From NCBI GenBank assembly GCA_002393955.1, contig DGSK01000001.1, positions 412,356 through 476,355 on the forward strand: DNA of 64,000 nt, in the 5' to 3' direction. Positions 17,441 to 25,241 of this stretch are shown here, one piece after another. Below the pieces are notes generated by a model. That model had not been told where the DNA came from, made no database searches, and saw only the letters and a program-made list of their open reading frames with translations. Within the stretch, counting starts at the first letter, position 1; the number at the start of each line of letters is the position of its first letter. Source of the DNA: Lachnospiraceae bacterium UBA4364. Its GTDB lineage: Bacteria > Bacillota > Clostridia > Lachnospirales > Lachnospiraceae. The position numbers and the translations under genes are program-made.

Positions 17441-18049
17441 ATGATAAAGAATATCATCTTCGACATAGGAATGGTGCTTGCCGATTTCAGATATGAGGCT
17501 TATATGCGTGATGACCTTGGATTCGATGAAAAAACCATAAGAGTCTTTAAGGAACGCATAGTCGAGAACCCTCTCTGGAACGAGATTGACAGGAGCGCAA
17601 TTCCCCTTGATGATGTTGTACGCGAAATGAAATCCAGAGTCCCCGAATACCACGACGAAGCGGAGAATTTCTTTTCCCATGTGACAGGCCTCATAGCCTC
17701 CTACGACTACAGCCGCCCCTGGCTCGAGGAATTAAAAGCAAAAGGATACAGAGTTTATCTCCTCTCCAATTATTCAAAGGATTATTTTGAACTGCACAGA
17801 AAGTCGAAATTTACCTTTGTTGACCTCGCAGATGGCATGGTAATATCCGGTTTTGAAAAAATAAACAAACCTGAACCCGAGATCTATAAAATCCTGTTAA
17901 ACAGGTATTCACTTATTCCCGAGGAATGCATCTTCATGGATGACCGTGAAGTCAATGTTGAAGCAGCAAAAAAGCTCCGCATAAACGCCTTCGTTTTTAA
18001 AAGCTATGAAGACGCACGTGCGAAGCTTGATACTCTGCTCACTCTATAA
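17441..18049 (+). CDS. HAD-family phosphatase, YihX-like
   Basis: Cytoplasmic haloacid-dehalogenase-type phosphatase, 202 residues. Motif I is FDIGMVLADF with nucleophile Asp8; as in YihX the residue two positions on is Gly rather than Asp. Motif II is LLSNYS, motif III is the Lys of KINKPEPEIY, and motif IV is FMDDREVN. E. coli YihX hydrolyses alpha-glucose-1-phosphate; the substrate here is unknown. The ATG follows CGGAGG with six bases. It is the only gene on the plus strand in this stretch, apparently a single-gene unit. Confidence 0.88.
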   Translation: MIKNIIFDIGMVLADFRYEAYMRDDLGFDEKTIRVFKERIVENPLWNEIDRSAIPLDDVVREMKSRVPEYHDEAENFFSHVTGLIASYDYSRPWLEELKAKGYRVYLLSNYSKDYFELHRKSKFTFVDLADGMVISGFEKINKPEPEIYKILLNRYSLIPEECIFMDDREVNVEAAKKLRINAFVFKSYEDARAKLDTLLTL

Positions 18050-18124
18050 CACGCAGATACTATGCCGGAATTCAGTCACTGTACTTCACATCAGCTGCTC
18101 CAAGCATATGATACCTCTCTGACC

Positions 18125-19477
18125 TTACACAGGATTTCCACCCTGTCCGGTTCCAAATGTATTGGTATTCCCAAATGGATCCTTATTACCAAAAGGATCT
18201 GTATTTTGATTCTGAGGTGCTCCGTACAGACCACGGCCGGAATCATTGCCATATGGATTCACACTGTTATAATTCTGTGAAAGTCCGTTTCCGGAAAAGA
18301 CATTTTCTGCAGGCTGTTGGGATACACTGCCAAGGATCGGATCCATGGATGTACTGCCTCCGGGAATCTGTGACTGAAGACCGTTGCCATTGAGACCGGC
18401 AGTCTTGCTTTCCAGGGTATTAACAGGCTGCGGAGCACCTCCTCCCAGATAAGAATCCATGCTCCCCCCCACAGACTGTGCAAAGGGATTGGGATTGCTT
18501 ACTGTCTGTTTGTCAACGGAGCTGCCTACTATTTCCGGTGCAACCGCCTGATTTCCAAACATGGGATTAACATTTTTAAGGGCATCCGGTGTATCTGTGG
18601 GTGCAGTCTGAGGCGTAAACGTCTCCTCTTTCTTACCGTATGCCGTAACGGCACCGCCCTGAGTAGCAAAACTGGCCGATACAGAAGCAGCATCCACCTT
18701 GGCCGAACTTGAAAATGCAGAGCTTACATTCGCAGCATTAAAATCATCCTGATCATTTCCCTGAGGCCCGTAATACTCTCTTGCGGTCCTGGGTGCCATG
18801 GCATTCATAAAGTTCTCATCCCTGCGTTCCTTTATTAAAAGAGCCAGACATACCAGACCTATAAATATAAATATAACACCAAGTATAAGTGATGTACGAT
18901 GCTGACCTTTATCCTGTACAATGTAGTAGGGAGTGTAGTATGCCAAGGTTTCCTCTCTTGAAAGAGAGAGACCGGTCGCCTCATTATATTCCATGAGCAG
19001 GTCTATGTCCTCATTGGAAAACTTCTTGAGTACTCCATCTGCCCGGAATATGGTGGTGGGCATGTTCTCATATGTGCACAGACTGCTGTCATACCAGTTC
19101 CATGTCTTATCAATCTGGCTTTCAAACATGGAATACTGTGATGTTCCGGCTGCAATGATTATGGAATGATCCCAGCACATCTCACCATTGCTGTCCTGAT
19201 ATATTATCGGGACTTCAAAATATCCGGAAGTCTCCCTTTCAGATGTAACCACACCAAAAACCTTATGCTGAGTTACAACAGAAATAGGCTGTCCCCAGAC
19301 GCACCTGACATCCACTGCAACATGCTGGCCGTTCTTCAGTGCCGCAAATCCCGCATCATCCAGCTCATACAGATCCACCGCCGGTTTGGAAAGTGCAATG
19401 ACATTCTTTACCGAAGGAATGAACATCACCAGACCTAATATCATAAACACCAGCATCAGTTTTAATTTCATACTCAT
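18125..19477 (-). CDS. Unknown two-membrane-segment protein with Gly/Asn/Pro/Gln-rich tail
   Basis: A 450-residue protein of no family I recognise. Residues 4-30 form an N-terminal membrane segment (signal anchor); about 165 residues outside the membrane follow, with several Trp and Tyr and two Cys; a second membrane segment (LILGVIFIFIGLVCLALLI) lies near 200-220. The cytoplasmic C-terminal half is low-complexity, with repeats such as DPFGNKDPFGNTNTFG and many Gln, Asn, Gly, Ser and Pro. Topology suggests an extracytoplasmic sensor or adaptor with a disordered cytoplasmic tail. The ATG follows GAGGG. It is 50 bases after the PfoR-like gene and may be cotranscribed. Confidence 0.6.
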   Translation of the reverse strand: MSMKLKLMLVFMILGLVMFIPSVKNVIALSKPAVDLYELDDAGFAALKNGQHVAVDVRCVWGQPISVVTQHKVFGVVTSERETSGYFEVPIIYQDSNGEMCWDHSIIIAAGTSQYSMFESQIDKTWNWYDSSLCTYENMPTTIFRADGVLKKFSNEDIDLLMEYNEATGLSLSREETLAYYTPYYIVQDKGQHRTSLILGVIFIFIGLVCLALLIKERRDENFMNAMAPRTAREYYGPQGNDQDDFNAANVSSAFSSSAKVDAASVSASFATQGGAVTAYGKKEETFTPQTAPTDTPDALKNVNPMFGNQAVAPEIVGSSVDKQTVSNPNPFAQSVGGSMDSYLGGGAPQPVNTLESKTAGLNGNGLQSQIPGGSTSMDPILGSVSQQPAENVFSGNGLSQNYNSVNPYGNDSGRGLYGAPQNQNTDPFGNKDPFGNTNTFGTGQGGNPV

Positions 19478-19527
19478 AGCAAACCCTCAATAATTTATCC
19501 TATAACTACGCATCCATAACTACTGCA

Positions 19528-20634
19528 TCAATCAAGCTTAAGATCTCCGTCCTTTACCCAGCCTATCTTCCTGCAGGCCATATTGATAAGCGGTGCTATC
19601 ACCGCAGGCAGTACAAAAGATATAAGTATAAGCCCTATCCATTCCCATGCACCGGGAGTTATAGCCGCTGCTCCCTGCGTAAGTGCCGCTTCACTGGGAT
19701 TGGTCCAGCCTGTGAACACCCCGATCTGTCCTACCAGTCCGCAGGTACCCATACCGGATGATACCGGAGCGCCGTTCATCTGAAGCTTGAACACACATGT
19801 TGCAAGAGGTCCTGTTATGGCGCTGGTCACTATGGGTGCTATCCAAATGCGGGGATTCTTTATTATATTGGGCATCTGCAGCATGGAAGTACCGATTCCC
19901 TGGGATACAATGCCTCCCCATTTGTTTTCCTTAAAGCTCATAACAGCAAAGCCTACCATCTGGGCACAGCATCCTGCCACAGCGGCACCGCCGGCAAGAC
20001 CGGTCAGTCCGAAAGCTGCACAGATTGCAGCCGAAGATATGGGCAGCGTAAGGGCTATTCCTACCAGCACGGAAACAATTATCCCCATAAGGAACGGCTG
20101 AAGCTCCGTCGCCCACATGATGAGATTTCCTGTCCACATGGCAGCCTTTCCGAGAGGAGGTGCCACAAGTGCGGAGAGCCCGACTCCCACACCGATCGTT
20201 ACGAGCGGAGTCAATAGTATATCAACCTTTGTTTCTTTAGATACAAGCTTTCCGATCTCAGCTGCAAAGATAGCAACTACCAGCACGGCAAGAGGTCCGC
20301 CTGCGCCACCAAGCGCATTGGATGAAAATCCGACCGCAATAAGTGAAAAAAGAACAAGAGGAGGACACTTTAATGCATATCCTATGGCGACAGCCATTGC
20401 CGGACCGCTCATTGCACTTGCAAGTCCGCCTACTGTATATTCTTTCTCCGCTACAGTCGCAACAGTCTGCGTAAGGAACCCTATATGGAACTGCTTTCCG
20501 ATAGTATCAATTATTGTACCTATAAGCAGCGAACAGAAAAGACCCTGTGCCATAGCGCCCAGCGCATCAATGCCGTATCGTTTTAATGATATATCCACGT
20601 CCTTCTTTTTCAGAAAATCCTTTACTTTGCCCAT
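19528..20634 (-). CDS. PfoR-like membrane protein, PTS EIIC-2 family
   Basis: A 368-residue polytopic membrane protein with about nine hydrophobic segments after a charged N-terminus (GKVKDFLKKKDVDISLKRYG). It resembles the PTS_EIIC_2 family, which includes the Clostridium perfringens PfoR protein: ALGAMAQGLFCSLLIGTIID, ALGGAGGPLAVLVVAIFAAE, ISSAAICAAFGLTGLAGGAA and GTCGLVGQIGVFTGW. No EIIA/EIIB partner is nearby, as is usual for this family, so transport of a sugar is not assured. The ATG follows GGAGGCAGAGGACA. The promoter region is a long palindrome, described separately. Confidence 0.8.
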   Translation of the reverse strand: MGKVKDFLKKKDVDISLKRYGIDALGAMAQGLFCSLLIGTIIDTIGKQFHIGFLTQTVATVAEKEYTVGGLASAMSGPAMAVAIGYALKCPPLVLFSLIAVGFSSNALGGAGGPLAVLVVAIFAAEIGKLVSKETKVDILLTPLVTIGVGVGLSALVAPPLGKAAMWTGNLIMWATELQPFLMGIIVSVLVGIALTLPISSAAICAAFGLTGLAGGAAVAGCCAQMVGFAVMSFKENKWGGIVSQGIGTSMLQMPNIIKNPRIWIAPIVTSAITGPLATCVFKLQMNGAPVSSGMGTCGLVGQIGVFTGWTNPSEAALTQGAAAITPGAWEWIGLILISFVLPAVIAPLINMACRKIGWVKDGDLKLD

Positions 20635-20721
20635 TGTCCTCTGCCTCCGGTGGTGTTAAATAAGTAGTTAAGAAATCAGACTGTCAAATGGCTTTTACAG
20701 TCCGGTTATGACAACGGGTTA

Positions 20722-20791
20722 TTTTTATCTTAAAACCCCCATTCTGTCAAGAGAATATTTATCATGAGTCTCGCCTCATGAGTCTTGACAG
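20722..20791 (-). promoter_or_regulatory. Promoter inside a long palindrome upstream of the PfoR-like gene
   Basis: CTGTCAAGA (20744-20752) and TCTTGACAG (20783-20791) are perfect inverted copies; inside them TCATGAG (20762-20768) and CTCATGA (20775-20781) form a second inverted pair. On the minus strand TTGACA (20745-20750) from the outer arm is a consensus -35, with TAAAAA 17 bases downstream (20722-20727) as -10. The palindrome thus covers the -35 box and is a good candidate operator. Confidence 0.55.
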
Positions 20792-20823
20792 GGAATGATT
20801 TATCAGGAAAATGAAAAGGAAAA

Positions 20824-20856
20824 AAAGACCGACAGCCTTCAAAGCCGTCAGTCTTT
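20824..20856 (-). terminator. Terminator after the orphan pilin gene
   Basis: AAAGAC/GTCTTT with inner GAC/GTC and GC/GC pairing around a TTCAAA loop; on the minus strand the hairpin ends in seven T. It is about 85 bases after the pilin stop codon. Confidence 0.85.
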
Positions 20857-20941
20857 ATCTGTACATCCTATCTAAACCCATCCAAAATACAGTTCGTAGA
20901 AAGCAGAACAGTAAGCGGTGTGTTTTATTATCCGAAGACAT

Positions 20942-21490
20942 TCAGTGTATGGAAACAACCTTTGATGCATCATCATCCGGATCTTCAAGGACCCTCCATG
21001 CATTCGCCCCGGAAGTTGCCGGACCGGCATAATGCTTTTTCTTTCCAGTGTTGTCAGTATCAGTTATCCACATTGCAAGAGGATTATCCGCAGAGCCTTT
21101 ATACTGAACATATATGGTACTACCGGATGAATGTGCAGACTGTATCAGCTGTACATAGTCAGCCTGTGAAAAACTGGACCACCCCAGGGTATCAAGTGCC
21201 TCCTGGCAAAAAAGTGTGGTCGTGTCTATATCCTCAAGCTTCACTGGATTGTTTACCATATTTTCGATTTCTGCCATGGAATCCGACTGTTGCACTACAT
21301 CCGGATCTGCTGCGGCATAAGCCAACGCCACATATATGGAATCAAGCATTTTCATATCTGCCGATATCCTGGCCTTCTCAATATACCTTAACAGTACAGG
21401 TGCCATAATAGCCACCAAAATAGCCATTATCGCAATGACGATAATCAGCTCAACCAACGAAAAGCCTTTGTTTTTTCCATTCTTTCTCAT
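20942..21490 (-). CDS. Type IV pilin-like protein, orphan
   Basis: Prepilin of 182 residues. A short basic leader ends in NKG, followed by the mature start FSLVELIIVIAIMAILVAIM with Glu5, the classic class III signal cut by prepilin peptidase. The continuation RYIEKARISADM is close to RYIEKSKIQKDV in the pilin at 52168, so the two are paralogues. The globular part has a single Cys. I use the ATG at 21490; the frame is open to a GTG 12 codons upstream that would lengthen the leader. It stands about 30 kb from the main pilus locus, alone between two terminators, so it probably depends on that machinery in trans. Confidence 0.85.
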   Translation of the reverse strand: MRKNGKNKGFSLVELIIVIAIMAILVAIMAPVLLRYIEKARISADMKMLDSIYVALAYAAADPDVVQQSDSMAEIENMVNNPVKLEDIDTTTLFCQEALDTLGWSSFSQADYVQLIQSAHSSGSTIYVQYKGSADNPLAMWITDTDNTGKKKHYAGPATSGANAWRVLEDPDDDASKVVSIH

Positions 21491-21738
21491 ATGTTCCTGT
21501 ATCCTTCCCTTTCCAGTAAACGCCACTCCCCAATGGCTATTTTACATAAAAAAACCGATTCGATCCCCCTTGACCTCCTCTTGATAAAAATATATCACTG
21601 CAGTAGACATAATAAAAGAATTCTTGGTATCTCTTTTTTCTTGACTCATGGAATAAATGCCCTTAAAATACTATGTTGCAGCGGTAAGTCCGCCTGCACT
21701 GCAATCGTTAAATACAATTTTCCGTTAGGAGGATCATC

Positions 21739-22338
21739 ATGAATATAGTCTGTCTGGATCTTGAAGGTGTACTTGTACCTGAAATATGGATAGCATTTTC
21801 CGAAGCAAGCGGTATTCCCGAATTAAAGCGCACTACCCGGGATGAACCGGACTATGACAAGCTGATGAAATGGCGTCTGGGCATTCTCAAAGAGCATGGC
21901 CTCGGTCTTAAAAAGATCCAGGATGTGATCGCAACCATCGATCCTCTCCCCGGAGCAAAAGAATTCCTGGACGAGTTAAGAAGCTTAACCCAGGTCATAA
22001 TAATAAGTGATACATTTTCCGAATTTGCCACTCCCCTCATGGAAAAATTGGGATGGCCCACCATATTCTGTAATTCCCTTGAGGTTGCCTCAGACGGTGA
22101 GATCACAGGATTTAAGATGAGGATTGCCGACTCAAAACTCACCACAGTAAAGGCACTTCAGTCCATAGGATACGATACCATAGCAAGCGGCGACAGCTAC
22201 AATGATTTAGCCATGATAAAAGCAAGCAGATCAGGATTCCTTTTCAGGTCTACAGAACAGATAATCAAAGACAACCCCGAGCTTCCCGCTTTTGAAAACT
22301 ATGACGAACTTCTTGATGCAATAAAGAAAGCTCTGTAA
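21739..22338 (+). CDS. thrH: ThrH-type phosphoserine phosphatase / homoserine kinase
   Basis: HAD-family enzyme of 199 residues close to Pseudomonas ThrH, which dephosphorylates phosphoserine and can move the phosphate to homoserine. The start LDLEGVLVPEIWIAFSE and the segments TTRDEPDYDKLMKWRL, VIATIDPLPGA, IISDTFSEF and ASGDSYNDLAM line up with the family; Asp7 is the nucleophile, with Glu in place of the second Asp as in ThrH. It belongs to serine/threonine metabolism in the cytoplasm. The ATG follows TAGGAGGATCATC. Confidence 0.9.
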   Translation: MNIVCLDLEGVLVPEIWIAFSEASGIPELKRTTRDEPDYDKLMKWRLGILKEHGLGLKKIQDVIATIDPLPGAKEFLDELRSLTQVIIISDTFSEFATPLMEKLGWPTIFCNSLEVASDGEITGFKMRIADSKLTTVKALQSIGYDTIASGDSYNDLAMIKASRSGFLFRSTEQIIKDNPELPAFENYDELLDAIKKAL

Positions 22339-22341
22339 TAA

Positions 22342-22385
22342 TTTACGGCGGCAGGTACTTGTGAACAAATACTTACTGCCGTAAA
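22342..22385 (+). terminator. Hairpin after thrH, possible terminator
   Basis: TTTACGGC (22342-22349) pairs with GCCGTAAA (22378-22385), extended by CAG/CTG with a two-base bulge. It starts three bases after the thrH stop. No clear T run follows on the plus strand, so termination may be partial. Confidence 0.45.
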
Positions 22386-22526
22386 CATATTAAGTTCTTC
22401 AATAAATACAATAAATAAATACAATATATTCAATTCGTGCACGCTTTTCGTTGATTTTCATGGTAAAATTGTATTGTTCTATACAATCTGGTTTCAGGAA
22501 AAAAACAAAAAGGAAGGTATGTGCGT

Positions 22527-24290
22527 ATGAAATTATTAGACAACGTCAGTGTCCGTGGAAAACTTCTGCTTATTTCGATTCCGCTGTCCATAGCCTTGAT
22601 AGTCTCCGTGATATTTATGGCTGTTGAGATCAGCAGCACAGAGAAGGAAGTGGCTGAAGTTTACTACGATACACTCTACACCGTAAACAGCAATCTTCTG
22701 AATGCCGACCGCGATTTCTACCAGTCCATGAAGGGTGCCATGCAGTACTATGATTTCGTAAACGGTTTCACCGACGCGCCTCCCGAATTCGCAGCAACTC
22801 AGCTGCCGGGATCACTGGACGATTATGATTCCAACAAACAGCAGGTATATGACAATGTAAATGCGGCTATAGAGGCTGCAAAGGCTAATGATGAGCTTTT
22901 CAACAAGATTCCGTCAGCAGATGGCACAACCTTTGCCGATGAAGCCGTAAAATTTGAGGAAGATATGGCTGCATGGGAAGCATCCTATAATGTAAAGGAT
23001 AATACCGGTGACTGGGAAGCATTCCATGACACCTTCTCTACAGCAAGAGGTTCCTTAAACAATATGCAGGAGATCACAGAAGCCTGGGCTGAATCCGAGC
23101 ACAAGGCCCTGGTACTTGAGATCAGGATCAAGATCATAGTTATCTCTCTCATCTTTGCAGCGCTGATCGTTATCCTTGCTATTCTGGTACTTCTCGTTAT
23201 GCACGGGATCCGTTCCGGAATCAACAGGATCACAACTGACCTTGAGGAGCTCGCAAAAGGGAACCTTAACATCTCCTACCCTGATGATTCCAGGATAGGA
23301 AGAGACGAAATCGGCAAGATCACTATGAGTGCTAAAAAGCTTACCATGAAGCTTCGTGATGTTATGTCACAGAGCAACAGCATGTCCGGCGAAGTAACCG
23401 ATACCAGCACAGAACTCGCTGACAGTGCTTCACAGGCAGCTCAGGCTTCCGGTCAGGTAACCGATGCCGTAACAGAGATCTCCAAGGGTGCCGTATCACA
23501 GGCTGAAAGCGTAGAAAGCGCTGCCGGCAATACAGACGATATCGGAAGAAATATTGAGAATATAACCGAGGCAGTCAGCGAAATGGACCGTTATGCAGAG
23601 GAAATGAAGGAAGCCTGCGACAAGTCAATGAGCTCACTGGATAAGCTGATCCGCCAGAGTGAGGAAGTTACTGCATCAGTAAAAGATATCGGAGATACCA
23701 TCAATTCAACCAATGATTCCGCTAAATCAATATCCGAGTTTACTCAGGCTATCACAGATATCGCTACACAGACTAACCTCCTCTCCCTGAACGCTTCCAT
23801 AGAGGCAGCACGTGCCGGCGACGCAGGCCGCGGTTTCGCAGTCGTAGCCGATGAGATCAGACAGCTTGCTGACCAGTCCAGCGACAGCGCTGAAAAGATC
23901 AAATCCATTGTTGAGCAGCTGTTGGCAGATTCCGCTTCCTCCGTAAATGTATTGGAAAAGCTGAATGAAAGCTTCAGTGTACAGGCTGAGCAGCTCGACT
24001 CCACCAAGAGCAATATGGAGATCATGTCCGGTAATGTAGCAAGTGTTAAGGATACATCCTCAAGCATCACCAAACAGGTTATGTCACTGAACGATGCTAA
24101 GAACGGACTGTTGGAGATCATTTCAGACCTGTCCGCAATCTCTGAAGAAAACGCTGCTTCCACTGAAGAAACAAACGCTTCCATGGAAGAGCTTAATGCT
24201 ACATTTACGATAATAAGCGAATCTGCAGGAAGATTACAGACACTTGCCGAGGAACTGAGAGAAAATATCAGCTATTTCAAGGTAGAATAG
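22527..24290 (+). CDS. Methyl-accepting chemotaxis protein
   Basis: Transmembrane chemoreceptor of 587 residues that controls the flagellar motor through CheA/CheW. A membrane segment at about 14-34 and another at about 203-228 (IVISLIFAALIVILAILVLL) enclose an extracellular ligand domain of the four-helix type. A HAMP segment follows, then a long helical signalling domain with the highly conserved hairpin tip DIATQTNLLSLNASIEAARA and GDAGRGFAVVADEIRQLA. No C-terminal CheR-docking pentapeptide is seen. I start at the ATG at 22527, nine bases after AGGAAGG; a GTG six bases earlier is too close to it. No sigma-28 promoter was recognised upstream. Ligand unknown. Confidence 0.95.
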   Translation: MKLLDNVSVRGKLLLISIPLSIALIVSVIFMAVEISSTEKEVAEVYYDTLYTVNSNLLNADRDFYQSMKGAMQYYDFVNGFTDAPPEFAATQLPGSLDDYDSNKQQVYDNVNAAIEAAKANDELFNKIPSADGTTFADEAVKFEEDMAAWEASYNVKDNTGDWEAFHDTFSTARGSLNNMQEITEAWAESEHKALVLEIRIKIIVISLIFAALIVILAILVLLVMHGIRSGINRITTDLEELAKGNLNISYPDDSRIGRDEIGKITMSAKKLTMKLRDVMSQSNSMSGEVTDTSTELADSASQAAQASGQVTDAVTEISKGAVSQAESVESAAGNTDDIGRNIENITEAVSEMDRYAEEMKEACDKSMSSLDKLIRQSEEVTASVKDIGDTINSTNDSAKSISEFTQAITDIATQTNLLSLNASIEAARAGDAGRGFAVVADEIRQLADQSSDSAEKIKSIVEQLLADSASSVNVLEKLNESFSVQAEQLDSTKSNMEIMSGNVASVKDTSSSITKQVMSLNDAKNGLLEIISDLSAISEENAASTEETNASMEELNATFTIISESAGRLQTLAEELRENISYFKVE

Positions 24291-24309
24291 TAACACTCAA
24301 AAGATTTAA

Positions 24310-24337
24310 GGCACCGCGTCACGGCGGTGCCTTTTTT
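24310..24337 (+). terminator. Terminator after the chemoreceptor gene
   Basis: GGCACCGC pairs with GCGGTGCC around a short loop, followed by six T on the plus strand, 20 bases after the stop codon. Confidence 0.95.
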
Positions 24338-24362
24338 CATTATCCTTACAGTTTGAACAGGA

Positions 24363-25016
24363 TCATCTTCTTTCAAGAATATACTTACAAATGGGATTCC
24401 CCATGGAAGAAAACTTCTCTTCGTATTCCGTCATTACATTTCCCTGCATCAAATCTTTATCCGAATGCAGATCATATGTAAGAGCTGTTATCTTAAAAGC
24501 ACTCGCTTCCACTTCTTCAACGGCGAAATCGAACAGCGCCCTGTTATCCGTCTTAAATTCTATACGCCCGTCTTTTTTCAGTATCCGGTCGTAGCTTTCC
24601 AGGAACTGTCTGCTCTCAAGTCTTCTCTTGGCATGACGGTCCTTAGGCCAGGGATCGGAAAAGTTAAGATATATCCGGTCTACCTCCCCTTCTTCAAAAA
24701 CATCGCAGATGTATTCCGCATCCATCCTGATAAAGCGCACATTAAGATTTTCATTTTTTTCCACACGTTCTTCCATCTTCTGTATAGCACGGAGAAGAAC
24801 GGAAGAATATTTCTCTATCCCAAGGTAATCGGCATCAGGGTATTTTTCCGCCATATCCATAATAAAGCGTCCCTTTCCCATACCGATCTCCAATCTTATG
24901 GGCAGGTCATTTCCGAACATTTCCTTCCACAGGCCCTTCCTTTTTTTCTCATCATGAATGACAAAATCACTTTCTGCAATTATATCTCTTGATCCTGTTA
25001 TATTTCTTAATCTCAT
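24363..25016 (-). CDS. trmB: tRNA (guanine-N7)-methyltransferase
   Basis: SAM-dependent enzyme that methylates G46 of tRNAs in the cytoplasm, 217 residues, normal length. The SAM-binding loop LEIGMGKGRFIMDMA is near residues 41-55 and the family hallmark NFSDPWPKDRHAKRRL near 118-133; the end GNPICKYILERR is also typical. The ATG follows CAGGAG with four bases. It converges on the chemoreceptor gene, with the terminator between them. Confidence 0.94.
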   Translation of the reverse strand: MRLRNITGSRDIIAESDFVIHDEKKRKGLWKEMFGNDLPIRLEIGMGKGRFIMDMAEKYPDADYLGIEKYSSVLLRAIQKMEERVEKNENLNVRFIRMDAEYICDVFEEGEVDRIYLNFSDPWPKDRHAKRRLESRQFLESYDRILKKDGRIEFKTDNRALFDFAVEEVEASAFKITALTYDLHSDKDLMQGNVMTEYEEKFSSMGNPICKYILERR

Positions 25017-25077
25017 ATCTGCTCCTGTATATATTGTCTAAAACTTCCAGCTTGTTATATATCACTAACCTCCTCAC

Positions 25078-25153
25078 CCCGGCAGCTTACCTGACGGCAG
25101 CACCGTCCGCACTGCTCACTTAAACACCGTCAGACAAGGCTGCACGTTGCGGG
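25078..25153. other. Structured inverted repeat between the transglutaminase gene and trmB
   Basis: CCC/GGG, GCAGC (25082-25086)/GCTGC (25139-25143), CTGACGG (25091-25097)/CCGTCAG (25127-25133) and AGCA/TGCT (25099-25102, 25113-25116) nest into one bulged stem about 76 bases long. It is richer in GC than its flanks. No T run follows on either strand, so it is not an ordinary terminator. It may be a small RNA or processed leader; no promoter was recognised. The remaining 25154-25241 shows nothing else. Confidence 0.4.
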
Positions 25154-25241
25154 AAGTTTTCATACTTAATCCGTTTAATATCCTTTCCACATTTAGTCTG
25201 CCGGAAACATAATGACTCCCGCGTATGCTTCGGAATGACTG

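Noticed and set aside
20117..20659. Plus-strand open frame of 180 codons opposite the PfoR-like gene
   Set aside because: It is antisense to a clear membrane protein gene with better codon use and a ribosome site; no domain is seen. The same applies to the frames at 4800-5441, 23744-24184 and 48833-49312.
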